A stretch of 38,306 nucleotides of DNA, from contig JAJDOL010000317.1 of NCBI GenBank assembly GCA_022340195.1, forward strand, positions 1 to 38,306, read 5' to 3'. This DNA comes from Chromatiaceae bacterium. GTDB lineage: Bacteria; Pseudomonadota; Gammaproteobacteria; Chromatiales; Chromatiaceae. Of this stretch, positions 1-7,363 are shown one piece after another (the first letter of the stretch is position 1; every line of letters starts with the position of its first letter). Both the position numbers and the translations under genes were made by a program. The notes under the pieces are model-generated. The model was not told the origin of the DNA, ran no database searches, and was given only the letters and a program-made list of their open reading frames with translations.

Positions 1-478
1 GGAAAGCCCTAAGCCGATCCCAATGCTCATGTTCCACGTGGAACAGCTTCAAATCGAGAAACAACCTTCCAATTTTCGGATCCGCTACCAGTAGCTTCCG
101 TGAAGCTTCGCCCAGCAATCGGATCTCAAAATATTTTTCAGGTCTTGCACCCGAAGTACAGGTTCACCGTCCTCATAAAGTACTTTTCCTCGACGCCACG
201 CGACCATTTCTCTATCGTCTCTTCTATGCCATCTTTCTCTATCCGTCTAACAACCTTCAGTCGATTAGTCCCTTTCCTAACCGGCGGCCGTTGGTTTGCA
301 TCGCGAAACGTACACACTCACGCCTGCAACAAAGCCGACTCAAAAATGTCGTTTTCCTCCAACCAATCCCTCCAATAATCCAATTTACTTTGCCGCCGGT
401 TCTACCTTCAGCCTCACGATGTTTCTGCGATTCGATAAATCCAGCGATCCAATATGCACGCTGACCACCCAAAAACAT
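1..478 (-). pseudogene. recF: recF remnant, frame-broken, continues past left edge
   Basis: RecF is an ABC-type ATPase that loads RecA at gaps; its usual place is just downstream of dnaN, as here. Reading the minus strand, recognisable RecF pieces appear in different frames: an N-terminal strand ending in LDLSNRRNIV (about 468-388), then VNWIIGG plus a damaged Walker A with KTTF in a second frame (388-345), ESALLQA in a shifted frame (341-321), GKVLYEDGEPVLRVQDL (about 192-136), and, in yet another frame, the conserved FLDLKLFHVEH block (118-29). No single frame spans the gene and stops interrupt each piece, so at least four indels are needed. The Walker A consensus glycines are also disturbed. 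I infer a true pseudogene, since several independent indels in 480 bp are unlikely as sequencing error. The remainder of the gene lies outside the window. Confidence 0.85.
30..45. promoter_or_regulatory. parS: parS centromere-like site (perfect 16-bp palindrome)
   Basis: The bases TGTTCCACGTGGAACA form a perfect inverted repeat and match the known chromosomal parS consensus bound by ParB. The site lies about 3 kb from the dnaA-rpmH junction and about 15 kb from parB in this window. On the minus strand it coincides with the codons for the FHVEH motif of the decayed recF. Other CACGTG cores in the window lack the flanking arms, so this is the only parS I find. Confidence 0.88.
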
Positions 479-537
479 TGAATCGGAGGCTGAATTTTTT
501 CAATCGAGTCACATCGCCGACCATCCCTCACCAAGTT

Positions 538-1641
538 CTACAGCCTCATTGGCATAACAACAAAGGTCTCGTTCTCTTTGCCTTTGTTTCTCAGTATCGC
601 ACTGCTGTCCGAGTCCTTGAATCCGATTTCCACCTCATCATCCTCTAGTACATTCAATACATCGATCAGATATCCAACGTTAAACCCAATTACCGTCGGT
701 TCTTGCGAATATATAACCTCCATTTCTTCTTCGGCCTCTTCCTGCTCTGGATTATGCGCCTGGAGTTTTAGCTCACTTTCGCTCACGCTAAAACGAACCC
801 CCCGGTACTTTTCGTTCGACAGAATGGCTGTCCGCAGTAACGCTTGCCTGAGCAATTCCTTGTCCGCATAGGCAACTCGTTCGGGACTCGGCGGCACAAC
901 CCTTTCATAGTCGGGATACCGACCGTCTACCAACTTTGAGGTTAACACCGTATCGCCAATAAAGGTTCTAAATATTTTTTCCGAGATATCCATCCGAACG
1001 CTTGTATCCGATTCACTTACAAGTAGCCGATTGAGCTCGAGTACCGTCTTCCTCGGAAGAATAATCTGCATTTCTTCTTCTATCCCCAGCGTCATTTCCT
1101 CCTCCACTTTCGCTAGACGATGCCCATCTGTTGCGACAGTGACAAGCCGATCCGCTTTTACTTCCAGGAGTAGGCCATTGAGATAGTAGCGAACATCCTG
1201 ATGCGCCATCGCAAAGGCCGTCTTTTCGAGAAGATACTTAAGGGTTCGCTGAGGGACCTCGATGCTCTCCATCCCCGCGTTTCGATCCATGGACGGAAAA
1301 TCGCTCGCTGGGAGCGTGCTTAGCGTGAACCGACTCCGGCCTGCAACCAACGATGCTCGGTCATTCTCTACCTTCAACAATACCTCTACGCCCTCCGGAA
1401 GTGCGCGACAAATATCGATGAGCTTCCTTGCCGGTAGCGTTATTTCTCCTGTTCGTTCTACGACCGCTTGTGCCTTCCCCCGAATTTCAACTTCCAAGTC
1501 GGTACCCGTAATCTGCACCGAATCCTCGCTCGCCGATATCAACACGTTACCCAGTATCGGAAGTGTTTGCCGGCGTTCCACAACACCTCCAACCCTAGTC
1601 AGCACTGGTATAAGGGATTCACGATCTGCACGGATCTGCAT
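538..1641 (-). CDS. dnaN: DNA polymerase III subunit beta (sliding clamp)
   Basis: DnaN forms the ring-shaped dimer that tethers DNA polymerase III to DNA. The product is 367 residues, essentially the usual length (about 366), and ends in the conserved VVMPMRL tail that contributes to the hydrophobic binding cleft for clamp partners. It begins MQIRADRESL, typical of the first clamp strand, and shows no internal break; three DNA-clamp domains of roughly 120 residues fit the length. It lies 193 bp downstream of dnaA on the same strand, and the recF remnant starts about 60 bp further on. The gene looks intact and is visibly more AT-rich than the genes to the right of rpmH. Confidence 0.97.
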   Translation of the reverse strand: MQIRADRESLIPVLTRVGGVVERRQTLPILGNVLISASEDSVQITGTDLEVEIRGKAQAVVERTGEITLPARKLIDICRALPEGVEVLLKVENDRASLVAGRSRFTLSTLPASDFPSMDRNAGMESIEVPQRTLKYLLEKTAFAMAHQDVRYYLNGLLLEVKADRLVTVATDGHRLAKVEEEMTLGIEEEMQIILPRKTVLELNRLLVSESDTSVRMDISEKIFRTFIGDTVLTSKLVDGRYPDYERVVPPSPERVAYADKELLRQALLRTAILSNEKYRGVRFSVSESELKLQAHNPEQEEAEEEMEVIYSQEPTVIGFNVGYLIDVLNVLEDDEVEIGFKDSDSSAILRNKGKENETFVVMPMRL

Positions 1642-1685
1642 TTTTTTATCTCTATAATTTTTTACTTTATGATTGTAATAAGCGC

Positions 1686-1694
1686 TGTGGAAAA
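1686..1694 (-). promoter_or_regulatory. DnaA box-like site, one mismatch
   Basis: The reverse complement reads TTTTCCACA, one base from the DnaA box TTATCCACA. It lies in the AT-rich dnaA-dnaN gap. Confidence 0.4.
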
Positions 1695-1825
1695 CTGAAC
1701 GAAGTTAATTACTTTCGTCTTTTCAATTCGTTACACGTATATTTTTAAAGCAAATACCTAATTGGTTCCTGTTGATAATCTGTGGACTTGAAAATTCTGC
1801 TCTGCTGAAAAAAGTTTTCCAAAGG

Positions 1826-1834
1826 TTATCCACA
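1826..1834 (+). promoter_or_regulatory. DnaA box, exact match
   Basis: TTATCCACA matches the DnaA consensus exactly and sits immediately after the 3' end of dnaA, at the edge of the AT-rich dnaA-dnaN gap. Confidence 0.6.
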
Positions 1835-3181
1835 TCAAGCTGTCAGAGTTCGTAACAGGTTCTTGTAGTCTTCTTCTATACTCGCGTCAGTTTCCCTTAA
1901 GCTTTTGATCTTTCTCGTCGCATGGAGCACAGTTGTGTGATCTCTTCCGCCAAAGGCGTTACCTATCTCAGGCAAGCTGTGCTTCGTCAACTCTTTGGAC
2001 AGAGCCATGGCGACCTGGCGAGGTCTCGCAATCGATCTGCTGCGCTTACTCGAGAGAAGATCCGCAGTTCGAATCTTGTAGTACTCTGAAACTGTTCTCT
2101 GTATGTTCTCCATGGTTACCTGCTTGTCTTGGGCGGCAAGCATATCCCTAAGTGCTTCCTTGGCGAACTCTAGGTTGATTGGTGTTCCGGTAAACTGAGA
2201 ATTTGCGACGAGACGCTTCAATGCCCCCTCGAGATCCCGAATGTTGGAACGGATACGCCGCCCGACAAAAAAAGCAACGTCCTCGGGTAGGTCAATACCT
2301 ATGTGTGTCGCTTTGCTCTGCAGGATAGCAACGCGCGTCTCCAAATCTGGTGGTTCGATCGCAACCGTAAGGCCCCAGCCGAATCTCGACTTTAGTCTTT
2401 CTTCTAGACCGCTTACTTCCTTTGGAAAGCGGTCGCTGGATAACACGATTTGTTGTCTTGATTCAAATAATGCGTTGAAAGTATGAAAGAACTCCTCCTG
2501 CGACCTCTCCTTTCCCGCGAAAAACTGAACATCATCGATGAGAAGCGCATTAACGGTCCGATAGCGTTTTTTGAACTCATCGATACGATTGTGCTGCAGC
2601 GACCTCACCATGTCGGCGACGAACCGTTCCGAGTGGACATACACGACTCGTGCCGACGGATTACTCGCTAGCACCGTGTTTCCCACGGCATGCATTAAAT
2701 GCGTCTTTCCCAGCCCGACACCCCCATATAAGAACAAGGGGTTGTAGGCGACACCGGGGTTCTCGCCTATTTGTATCGATGCCGCTCTAGCAATTTGATT
2801 CGACTTGCCCTCGACAAAAGTGTCGAAGGTGAACTCGGCGCTCAGATTGCTCGCGGAACGTCGCTCCGCAACACCTTCTTGGTATAGTGGCTCCCGAGCG
2901 GCGCCCTTTGCTCTCTTGTTTTCGATAGTTTCGACGGCACGTTGCAGCGATCCGACTTCGAACAAAATCGTCGCGATTCTCCCATCACTCAGATGGGCAC
3001 ACATCTCGATGATCCGTTGCTCGTAGTGCTCCCTAACCCAATTTCGAACGAACCGGTTCGGGGCGTACAGTTTAATCTGCCTGTCCTCTTCGGCTGCCTG
3101 AAGGGGCAGGATCCAGGTGTTGTATTCTGCTGTTGTCAGATCGCTTTTGAGACAGGATATACATTGATTCCAGACTCCCAC
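1835..3181 (-). CDS. dnaA: Chromosomal replication initiator protein DnaA
   Basis: DnaA binds DnaA boxes and opens the origin. The 448-residue product has domain I at the N-terminus ([21 protein letters not shown]), a short linker, an AAA+ domain with Walker [10 protein letters not shown] at about 153-161 and Walker B LLIDDVQ at about 213-219, box VII around [10 protein letters not shown] (about 259-268), and a C-terminal DNA-binding domain carrying the signature [18 protein letters not shown] and [11 protein letters not shown] (about 393-421). The start is GTG at 3181, preceded on the minus strand by a good GGAGG at suitable spacing, and the translation from it matches the family N-terminus. 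Length is slightly short for the family because of the compact linker. It is divergent from rpmH and upstream of dnaN. Intact. Confidence 0.97.
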   Translation of the reverse strand: MGVWNQCISCLKSDLTTAEYNTWILPLQAAEEDRQIKLYAPNRFVRNWVREHYEQRIIEMCAHLSDGRIATILFEVGSLQRAVETIENKRAKGAAREPLYQEGVAERRSASNLSAEFTFDTFVEGKSNQIARAASIQIGENPGVAYNPLFLYGGVGLGKTHLMHAVGNTVLASNPSARVVYVHSERFVADMVRSLQHNRIDEFKKRYRTVNALLIDDVQFFAGKERSQEEFFHTFNALFESRQQIVLSSDRFPKEVSGLEERLKSRFGWGLTVAIEPPDLETRVAILQSKATHIGIDLPEDVAFFVGRRIRSNIRDLEGALKRLVANSQFTGTPINLEFAKEALRDMLAAQDKQVTMENIQRTVSEYYKIRTADLLSSKRSRSIARPRQVAMALSKELTKHSLPEIGNAFGGRDHTTVLHATRKIKSLRETDASIEEDYKNLLRTLTA

Positions 3182-3314
3182 GGATGCTCGACCTCCAAGG
3201 TAGGAATTCTTTGTCGGCGGAATCCGCGGTATCGCAACTGGGTGGCGATATAGTGAAATCCACGGAAGAAAAAACCGTCTTTATTTGGTAGGAGTCTATC
3301 TCGGATTCCAACAC

Positions 3315-3323
3315 TTATCCACA
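3315..3323 (+). promoter_or_regulatory. DnaA box, exact match
   Basis: TTATCCACA lies 32 bp upstream of the -35 of the rpmH promoter. It may serve origin function, autoregulation of dnaA, or both. Confidence 0.6.
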
Positions 3324-3354
3324 AGCGTATCAGGCAAGGAAAGGATCAGCGACG

Positions 3355-3383
3355 TTGACCTCGTTGCACGGAAAAAATATAAT
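3355..3383 (+). promoter_or_regulatory. Sigma-70 promoter of the rpmH operon
   Basis: A -35 TTGACC at 3355-3360 and a perfect -10 TATAAT at 3378-3383 are separated by 17 bp, the optimal spacing. The inferred transcription start is about 55 bp upstream of the rpmH ATG. Confidence 0.8.
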
Positions 3384-3447
3384 CCGAAATCTTTTTGTTA
3401 TCAGTTTGCTGGCTTTAACCAAAGCTCGCGCTTTTTGGAGCTCAAAC

Positions 3448-3582
3448 ATGAAAAGAACCTTTCAGCCAAGCCGGCTCAAGCGCGCTCGAACGCACGGCTT
3501 TCGTGCACGTATGGCCACCCGTAGCGGGCGCAAGGTGCTCACGGCACGTCGAGCAAAGGGAAGAGCGCGCGTGTCGTCCTGA
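3448..3582 (+). CDS. rpmH: Large ribosomal subunit protein bL34
   Basis: bL34 is a small basic protein of the 50S subunit. The 44-residue product starts [18 protein letters not shown] and continues through the family's [19 protein letters not shown], which is near-universal. The ATG at 3448 is preceded by GGAG at 3437-3440. An in-frame upstream extension exists but does not belong to the protein. It is first in the rpmH-rnpA-yidD-yidC cluster behind the promoter at 3355. Confidence 0.97.
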   Translation: MKRTFQPSRLKRARTHGFRARMATRSGRKVLTARRAKGRARVSS

Positions 3583-3617
3583 ACCGCGAACTGCCCGGAG
3601 GTCACGCCGATTCGCGC

Positions 3618-3965
3618 TTGGCGCGCTTGGCACGCCTGAGGCGACCGGCGGATTTTCGAAAGGTTTTTGCGCAACCGGCGAAATCGATAGATTCTTGCTT
3701 TACGGTTTTAGCGCGACCGAACGGTCATCGACCGGCACGCATCGGACTTGCGATATCAAAAAAAAACGCCCGTCGGGCGGTTGACCGCAGCCGTATTAAA
3801 CGCGTTGTTCGCGAGAGCTTTCGCCAGCGCCGCCATCATCTTCATGGGATCGACCTCGTAGTGCTTTGTCGCCGTAGTGCCGTGACCTTGCCGAACGGCC
3901 GGCTCTTCTCCTCCCTCTCCGCGCATTGGACAAGCGTTCGGGATCAACTATGCGCAATTTATTGA
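3618..3965 (+). CDS. rnpA: Ribonuclease P protein component
   Basis: RnpA is the basic protein subunit that helps the RNase P RNA mature tRNA 5' ends. The product from the TTG at 3618 is 115 residues and contains [40 protein letters not shown] and [10 protein letters not shown], all typical. In the usually invariant RNR signature the central Asn appears as Ser (DRSRIKR). The start is uncertain: no ATG or GTG is in frame nearby, and a GGAGG at about 3597-3601 sits some 16 bases before the TTG, so an upstream non-standard start in the open frame is possible. The 3' end overlaps yidD by 16 bp, suggesting translational coupling. Confidence 0.93.
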   Translation: MARLARLRRPADFRKVFAQPAKSIDSCFTVLARPNGHRPARIGLAISKKNARRAVDRSRIKRVVRESFRQRRHHLHGIDLVVLCRRSAVTLPNGRLFSSLSAHWTSVRDQLCAIY

Positions 3966-4186
3966 TTGGCCTCTTCCGCGGCTACCAATACTTGATCAGC
4001 CCTCTGCTGGGGAACCATTGCCGTTTCTACCCCAGCTGCTCGCAGTATGCTGTCGAGGCGGTGGAGTCCCACGGAGCGGTACGAGGCACCTGGTTTGCCC
4101 TTCGGCGCATCCTACGGTGCCACCCCTGGCATCCTGGCGGGTATGACCCAGTCCCGCAAAAATCAGACGACACGTCACATGGATAA
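3950..4186 (+). CDS. yidD: Membrane protein insertion efficiency factor YidD
   Basis: YidD is a small membrane-associated protein that aids YidC-dependent insertion. The 78-residue product starts [20 protein letters not shown] and carries the diagnostic [16 protein letters not shown] and the later [13 protein letters not shown], with the conserved cysteines present. I chose the ATG at 3950, which matches the family N-terminus, over an upstream in-frame ATG at 3926. The start overlaps the end of rnpA and the stop overlaps the start of yidC, so the three genes are coupled. Confidence 0.96.
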   Translation: MRNLLIGLFRGYQYLISPLLGNHCRFYPSCSQYAVEAVESHGAVRGTWFALRRILRCHPWHPGGYDPVPQKSDDTSHG

Positions 4187-5855
4187 TCTGCGCCTTTTGC
4201 TGTTCTTTGCTCTCGCCGTCGTCCTGCTACTTATCTATCAGGCTTGGATGAAGGACTACGGACGTCCGATAACCGCGCCGGAAACAGTCCAACAACCGTC
4301 TGTAATCGAGAATGCCGCCATATCGAACGGGATACCGGATGTTTCGGAGGCGCCGCAGACGCCCACGCCCAGCATGCAAGTGCCCCCTGTTATCGCCGAG
4401 TCGACAGCGAGCCAAGATCTCATACAGATAGAAACCGACGTGCTGAAATTGCAGATCTCGAGGCGCGGGGGAACTGTCGTCAGCGCCTGGTTGAAGGACT
4501 ACGCCGTTAGGGCCGACGATCCGGGGACGAAGTTCCGGTTGCTCAAGCCAAACGCGCCGAACATGTTCATTGCCCAATCTGGGCTTCTTGGCGGTAACAA
4601 AGGACTGTTGCCGACGCATGAGGCGATCTTTTCCAGCGTTCAGGACAGCTTCGTCCTTGAACCCGAGCAGAACGAGCTTGTTGTCGAGCTTCTCTGGACC
4701 CACCCCTCCGGTGTCGAGGTAAAGAAACACTACCGTTTTCAACGCGGCAGCTATGTGATCGATCTTTCCCAGGTGGTGACCAACAAGACTGGCTCACCGT
4801 TACCGGCTGTTCGTTCCTACGAGCAGCTCCAGAGGACCGATTTGGTCGATCCGAACGCTACGCGGTTCGTCCATACGTATACCGGCGGCGTCTACTACAG
4901 TCCCGAGGACAAGTACGCCAAGGTGTCGTTCGACAAGATGCGTGACGACAAGCTGCAGCGCGTCGTATCCGGCGGCTGGATAGGGATGATCCAGCATTAT
5001 TTTATGTCCGCCTGGATTCCCCCGGCCGAGGTCGTCGAGACCTTTTACACAAACGTCCTCGACAACGCGCGTTATATCATCGGACAGTACTCCGAACCGG
5101 CGACCTTGCCCAATGGCGCCTCGAAAACCTTCGAGAACCGTCTCTTCGTCGGGCCCAAGTTGCAGGACACCTTGTCCTCAATCGCACCCGGTTTGGATCT
5201 CGCGGTCGATTATGGCTGGTTGACTATCCTGGCTCAGCCCATCCACTGGTTGCTCAGCAAGATTCACGCGGTCGTCGGAAACTGGGGCTGGTCCATCATC
5301 CTCCTCACCATCCTGATCAAGGCGGCTTTCTATAAGTTGTCCGAAACCAGCTACAAGTCCATGGCCAACATGCGAAAGATGACGCCTCGCATGCAAGCCC
5401 TCAAGGATCGATACGGCGATGACAAGCAGCGCCTGAATCAGGCCATGATGGAGCTGTACAAGAAAGAAAAAATCAATCCCCTGGGAGGGTGTCTCCCCAT
5501 TGTTGTTCAGATCCCCGTATTTATAGCGCTTTACTGGGTCCTGCTCGAGAGCGTCGAGCTGAGACACGCACCGTTTGCTTTATGGATCAATAATCTATCT
5601 GATCCTGACCCCTACTTCGTGCTGCCCCTCATCATGGGTGTGTCCATGTTTATCCAGCAGAAGCTAAATCCGGCGCCCCCGGATCCAATTCAGGCAAAGG
5701 TGATGATGAGCCTACCTTTCGTGTTCACGGTATTCTTCGCCTTCTTCCCGTCCGGACTCGTTCTCTACTGGGTCGTGAACAATATCCTGTCCATTTCGCA
5801 ACAATGGTACATCACTCAAAACATTGAGAAGGCAGCGGCGAAGGCCCGGACCTGA
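4179..5855 (+). CDS. yidC: Membrane protein insertase YidC
   Basis: YidC inserts and folds inner-membrane proteins, including subunit c of the ATP synthase encoded downstream. From the ATG at 4179 the product is 558 residues, close to the usual 540-560; an in-frame upstream start at 4047 would run through yidD and is rejected. There is a transmembrane anchor at about 4-22, a large periplasmic domain, then the conserved 60K core with the hydrophobic segments [32 protein letters not shown] and the [21 protein letters not shown] region. The hydrophilic-groove positive residue usually Arg is Lys in LTILIK, a known substitution type. The short C-terminal tail lacks a long basic extension. Confidence 0.97.
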   Translation: MDNLRLLLFFALAVVLLLIYQAWMKDYGRPITAPETVQQPSVIENAAISNGIPDVSEAPQTPTPSMQVPPVIAESTASQDLIQIETDVLKLQISRRGGTVVSAWLKDYAVRADDPGTKFRLLKPNAPNMFIAQSGLLGGNKGLLPTHEAIFSSVQDSFVLEPEQNELVVELLWTHPSGVEVKKHYRFQRGSYVIDLSQVVTNKTGSPLPAVRSYEQLQRTDLVDPNATRFVHTYTGGVYYSPEDKYAKVSFDKMRDDKLQRVVSGGWIGMIQHYFMSAWIPPAEVVETFYTNVLDNARYIIGQYSEPATLPNGASKTFENRLFVGPKLQDTLSSIAPGLDLAVDYGWLTILAQPIHWLLSKIHAVVGNWGWSIILLTILIKAAFYKLSETSYKSMANMRKMTPRMQALKDRYGDDKQRLNQAMMELYKKEKINPLGGCLPIVVQIPVFIALYWVLLESVELRHAPFALWINNLSDPDPYFVLPLIMGVSMFIQQKLNPAPPDPIQAKVMMSLPFVFTVFFAFFPSGLVLYWVVNNILSISQQWYITQNIEKAAAKART

Positions 5856-5887
5856 CATCAAGCGCCGAGGCATAGATTCTGCGACTC

Positions 5888-7240
5888 ATGGCTGCAATGG
5901 CGTCCGACACCATTGCAGCCATCGCAACGCCACCTGGCTTTGGCGGTGTCGGCATCGTCCGCATTTCTGGACCTCTCGTCGTCGAGATCGCCAAGCGACT
6001 CATCGGCCGTTTACCCGAGCCGCGTCTCGCAACCCTGACTCGTTTCCGCGCCGCGGATGGTGAGGTCATCGATCAGGGGATCACCCTGTTCTTTCCGGCC
6101 CCTAAGTCCTTTACCGGCGAAGATGTGCTGGAGCTGCAGGGGCACGGCGGACCGATTGTTCTAGATCTGTTGCTGCGCCGTACCCTGGAGCTCGGCGCGC
6201 GCCCTGCCCGACCGGGTGAGTTCAGCGAGCGCGCATTTCTGAACGGCAAGCTCGACTTGGCCCAGGCGGAGGCCATCGCCGATCTGATCCAGAGCACCAC
6301 CGAGATCGCAGCGAGATTGGCCGGCCGCACACTGCAGGGAGAGCTTTCGCGCCGGGTCGAGCGGTTGAACGACGGACTGGTTCGCTTACGCACCTACCTC
6401 GAGGCGACGATCGATTTTCCGGATGAGGATATCGACTTGATCTCTACCTCCCACGTCGCAGCCGATCTGCACACTCTTGTCGGCGACGCCGAGGCGTTAT
6501 TGGCTAGTGCCCATCAGGGACGACTGATTCGCGAAGGCCTCAATCTGGTGATCGCCGGTCCCCCCAACGCAGGCAAGTCGAGCCTCCTCAATGCCCTTTC
6601 CGGAACGGATGTCGCAATCGTCACCGACATCCCCGGTACGACTCGGGATCTGCTTCATCAGGAGATCCAAATCGACGGTATGCCCTTGCACGTCATCGAT
6701 ACGGCCGGGTTGCGCCACGCCCGCGACCCCATCGAGCAGGAGGGTGTCCGGCGTGCGTGGGAGCAGATCGACCAGGCGGATCTTGTTCTCTGGGTTTTCG
6801 ATACCCAATCGGACCCGAAACATACCGGCTTCGACCCCGGTGCTCTACCGGATCATGTACCCGTATCCTTCATACGCAACAAAATCGACCTGACCGGGTA
6901 TCCGGCGGGTGTGCGCGAGACGGCTACGCGAGCGGAGGTCGCAATCTCCGCCCGAACCGGTGCCGGAATGAACCAGTTGCGAGAGCACCTCAAGACCGCA
7001 ATCGGCTTTCGGGGATCCGGTGAAGGTGAGTTTATCGCTCGGCGCCGTCATCTGGATGCACTGGAGCGGGCACGCTCGAACCTCAGTTCCGCGGCGGAAA
7101 CCTTGGAGAGCACCGCCGCCTTCGAGTTGGTGGCGGAGGACCTGCGACAGGCCCAGCAGGCGCTCGGAGAGATCACCGGGGAATTTACGTCGGACGAGCT
7201 ACTAGGGCAAATATTCTCCAACTTTTGTATCGGAAAGTGA
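5888..7240 (+). CDS. mnmE: tRNA uridine-5-carboxymethylaminomethyl modification GTPase MnmE
   Basis: MnmE works with MnmG (13448 end, same strand) to modify the wobble uridine of certain tRNAs. The 450-residue product has the N-terminal folate-binding domain (DTIAAIATPPGFGGVGIVRISGP), a helical domain, a G domain with P-loop GPPNAGKSS at about 224-232 and DTAG at 271-274, and ends in the C-terminal CIGK whose cysteine is required. A second possible start is the ATG at 5897. Ribosome binding site is weak. Normally mnmG follows closely; here an opposite-strand three-gene block intervenes. Confidence 0.97.
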   Translation: MAAMASDTIAAIATPPGFGGVGIVRISGPLVVEIAKRLIGRLPEPRLATLTRFRAADGEVIDQGITLFFPAPKSFTGEDVLELQGHGGPIVLDLLLRRTLELGARPARPGEFSERAFLNGKLDLAQAEAIADLIQSTTEIAARLAGRTLQGELSRRVERLNDGLVRLRTYLEATIDFPDEDIDLISTSHVAADLHTLVGDAEALLASAHQGRLIREGLNLVIAGPPNAGKSSLLNALSGTDVAIVTDIPGTTRDLLHQEIQIDGMPLHVIDTAGLRHARDPIEQEGVRRAWEQIDQADLVLWVFDTQSDPKHTGFDPGALPDHVPVSFIRNKIDLTGYPAGVRETATRAEVAISARTGAGMNQLREHLKTAIGFRGSGEGEFIARRRHLDALERARSNLSSAAETLESTAAFELVAEDLRQAQQALGEITGEFTSDELLGQIFSNFCIGK

Positions 7241-7363
7241 GCGACCTTCCAGTTCGAAATGCGGGTGTTCAGGGAGTTGGTCCAGTTATCGACCAGGTTG
7301 GGGTGCGGCTGCGCTCAACCGCTGGAAACTGTACAAACGCACTTTCAAGCATCCGGCTCGCGA

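Larger units (their letters stand above)
1642..1834. other. dnaA-dnaN intergenic region, candidate origin segment
   Basis: This 193-bp gap is rich in A and T and has runs of T and A near 1641-1680 and 1741-1760. It holds an exact DnaA box at 1826-1834 and a one-mismatch box on the opposite strand at 1686-1694. Gammaproteobacterial origins commonly flank dnaA, so this and the dnaA-rpmH gap are the two best candidates for oriC. The sequence alone does not decide between them; the promoter of dnaN could equally lie here. Confidence 0.4.
3182..3447. other. dnaA-rpmH divergent intergenic region, candidate oriC
   Basis: This 266-bp gap separates divergent dnaA and rpmH. It contains one exact DnaA box (3315-3323), the rpmH promoter (3355-3383) and an A/T-rich stretch around 3368-3400. 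In several gammaproteobacteria the origin lies in this gap. Only one good box is visible, so the assignment rests mainly on position. Confidence 0.4.

Noticed and set aside
4047..4178. Longer yidC start upstream of 4179
   Set aside because: The extension overlaps yidD in another frame and lacks family similarity; the start at 4179 gives the normal signal-anchor.
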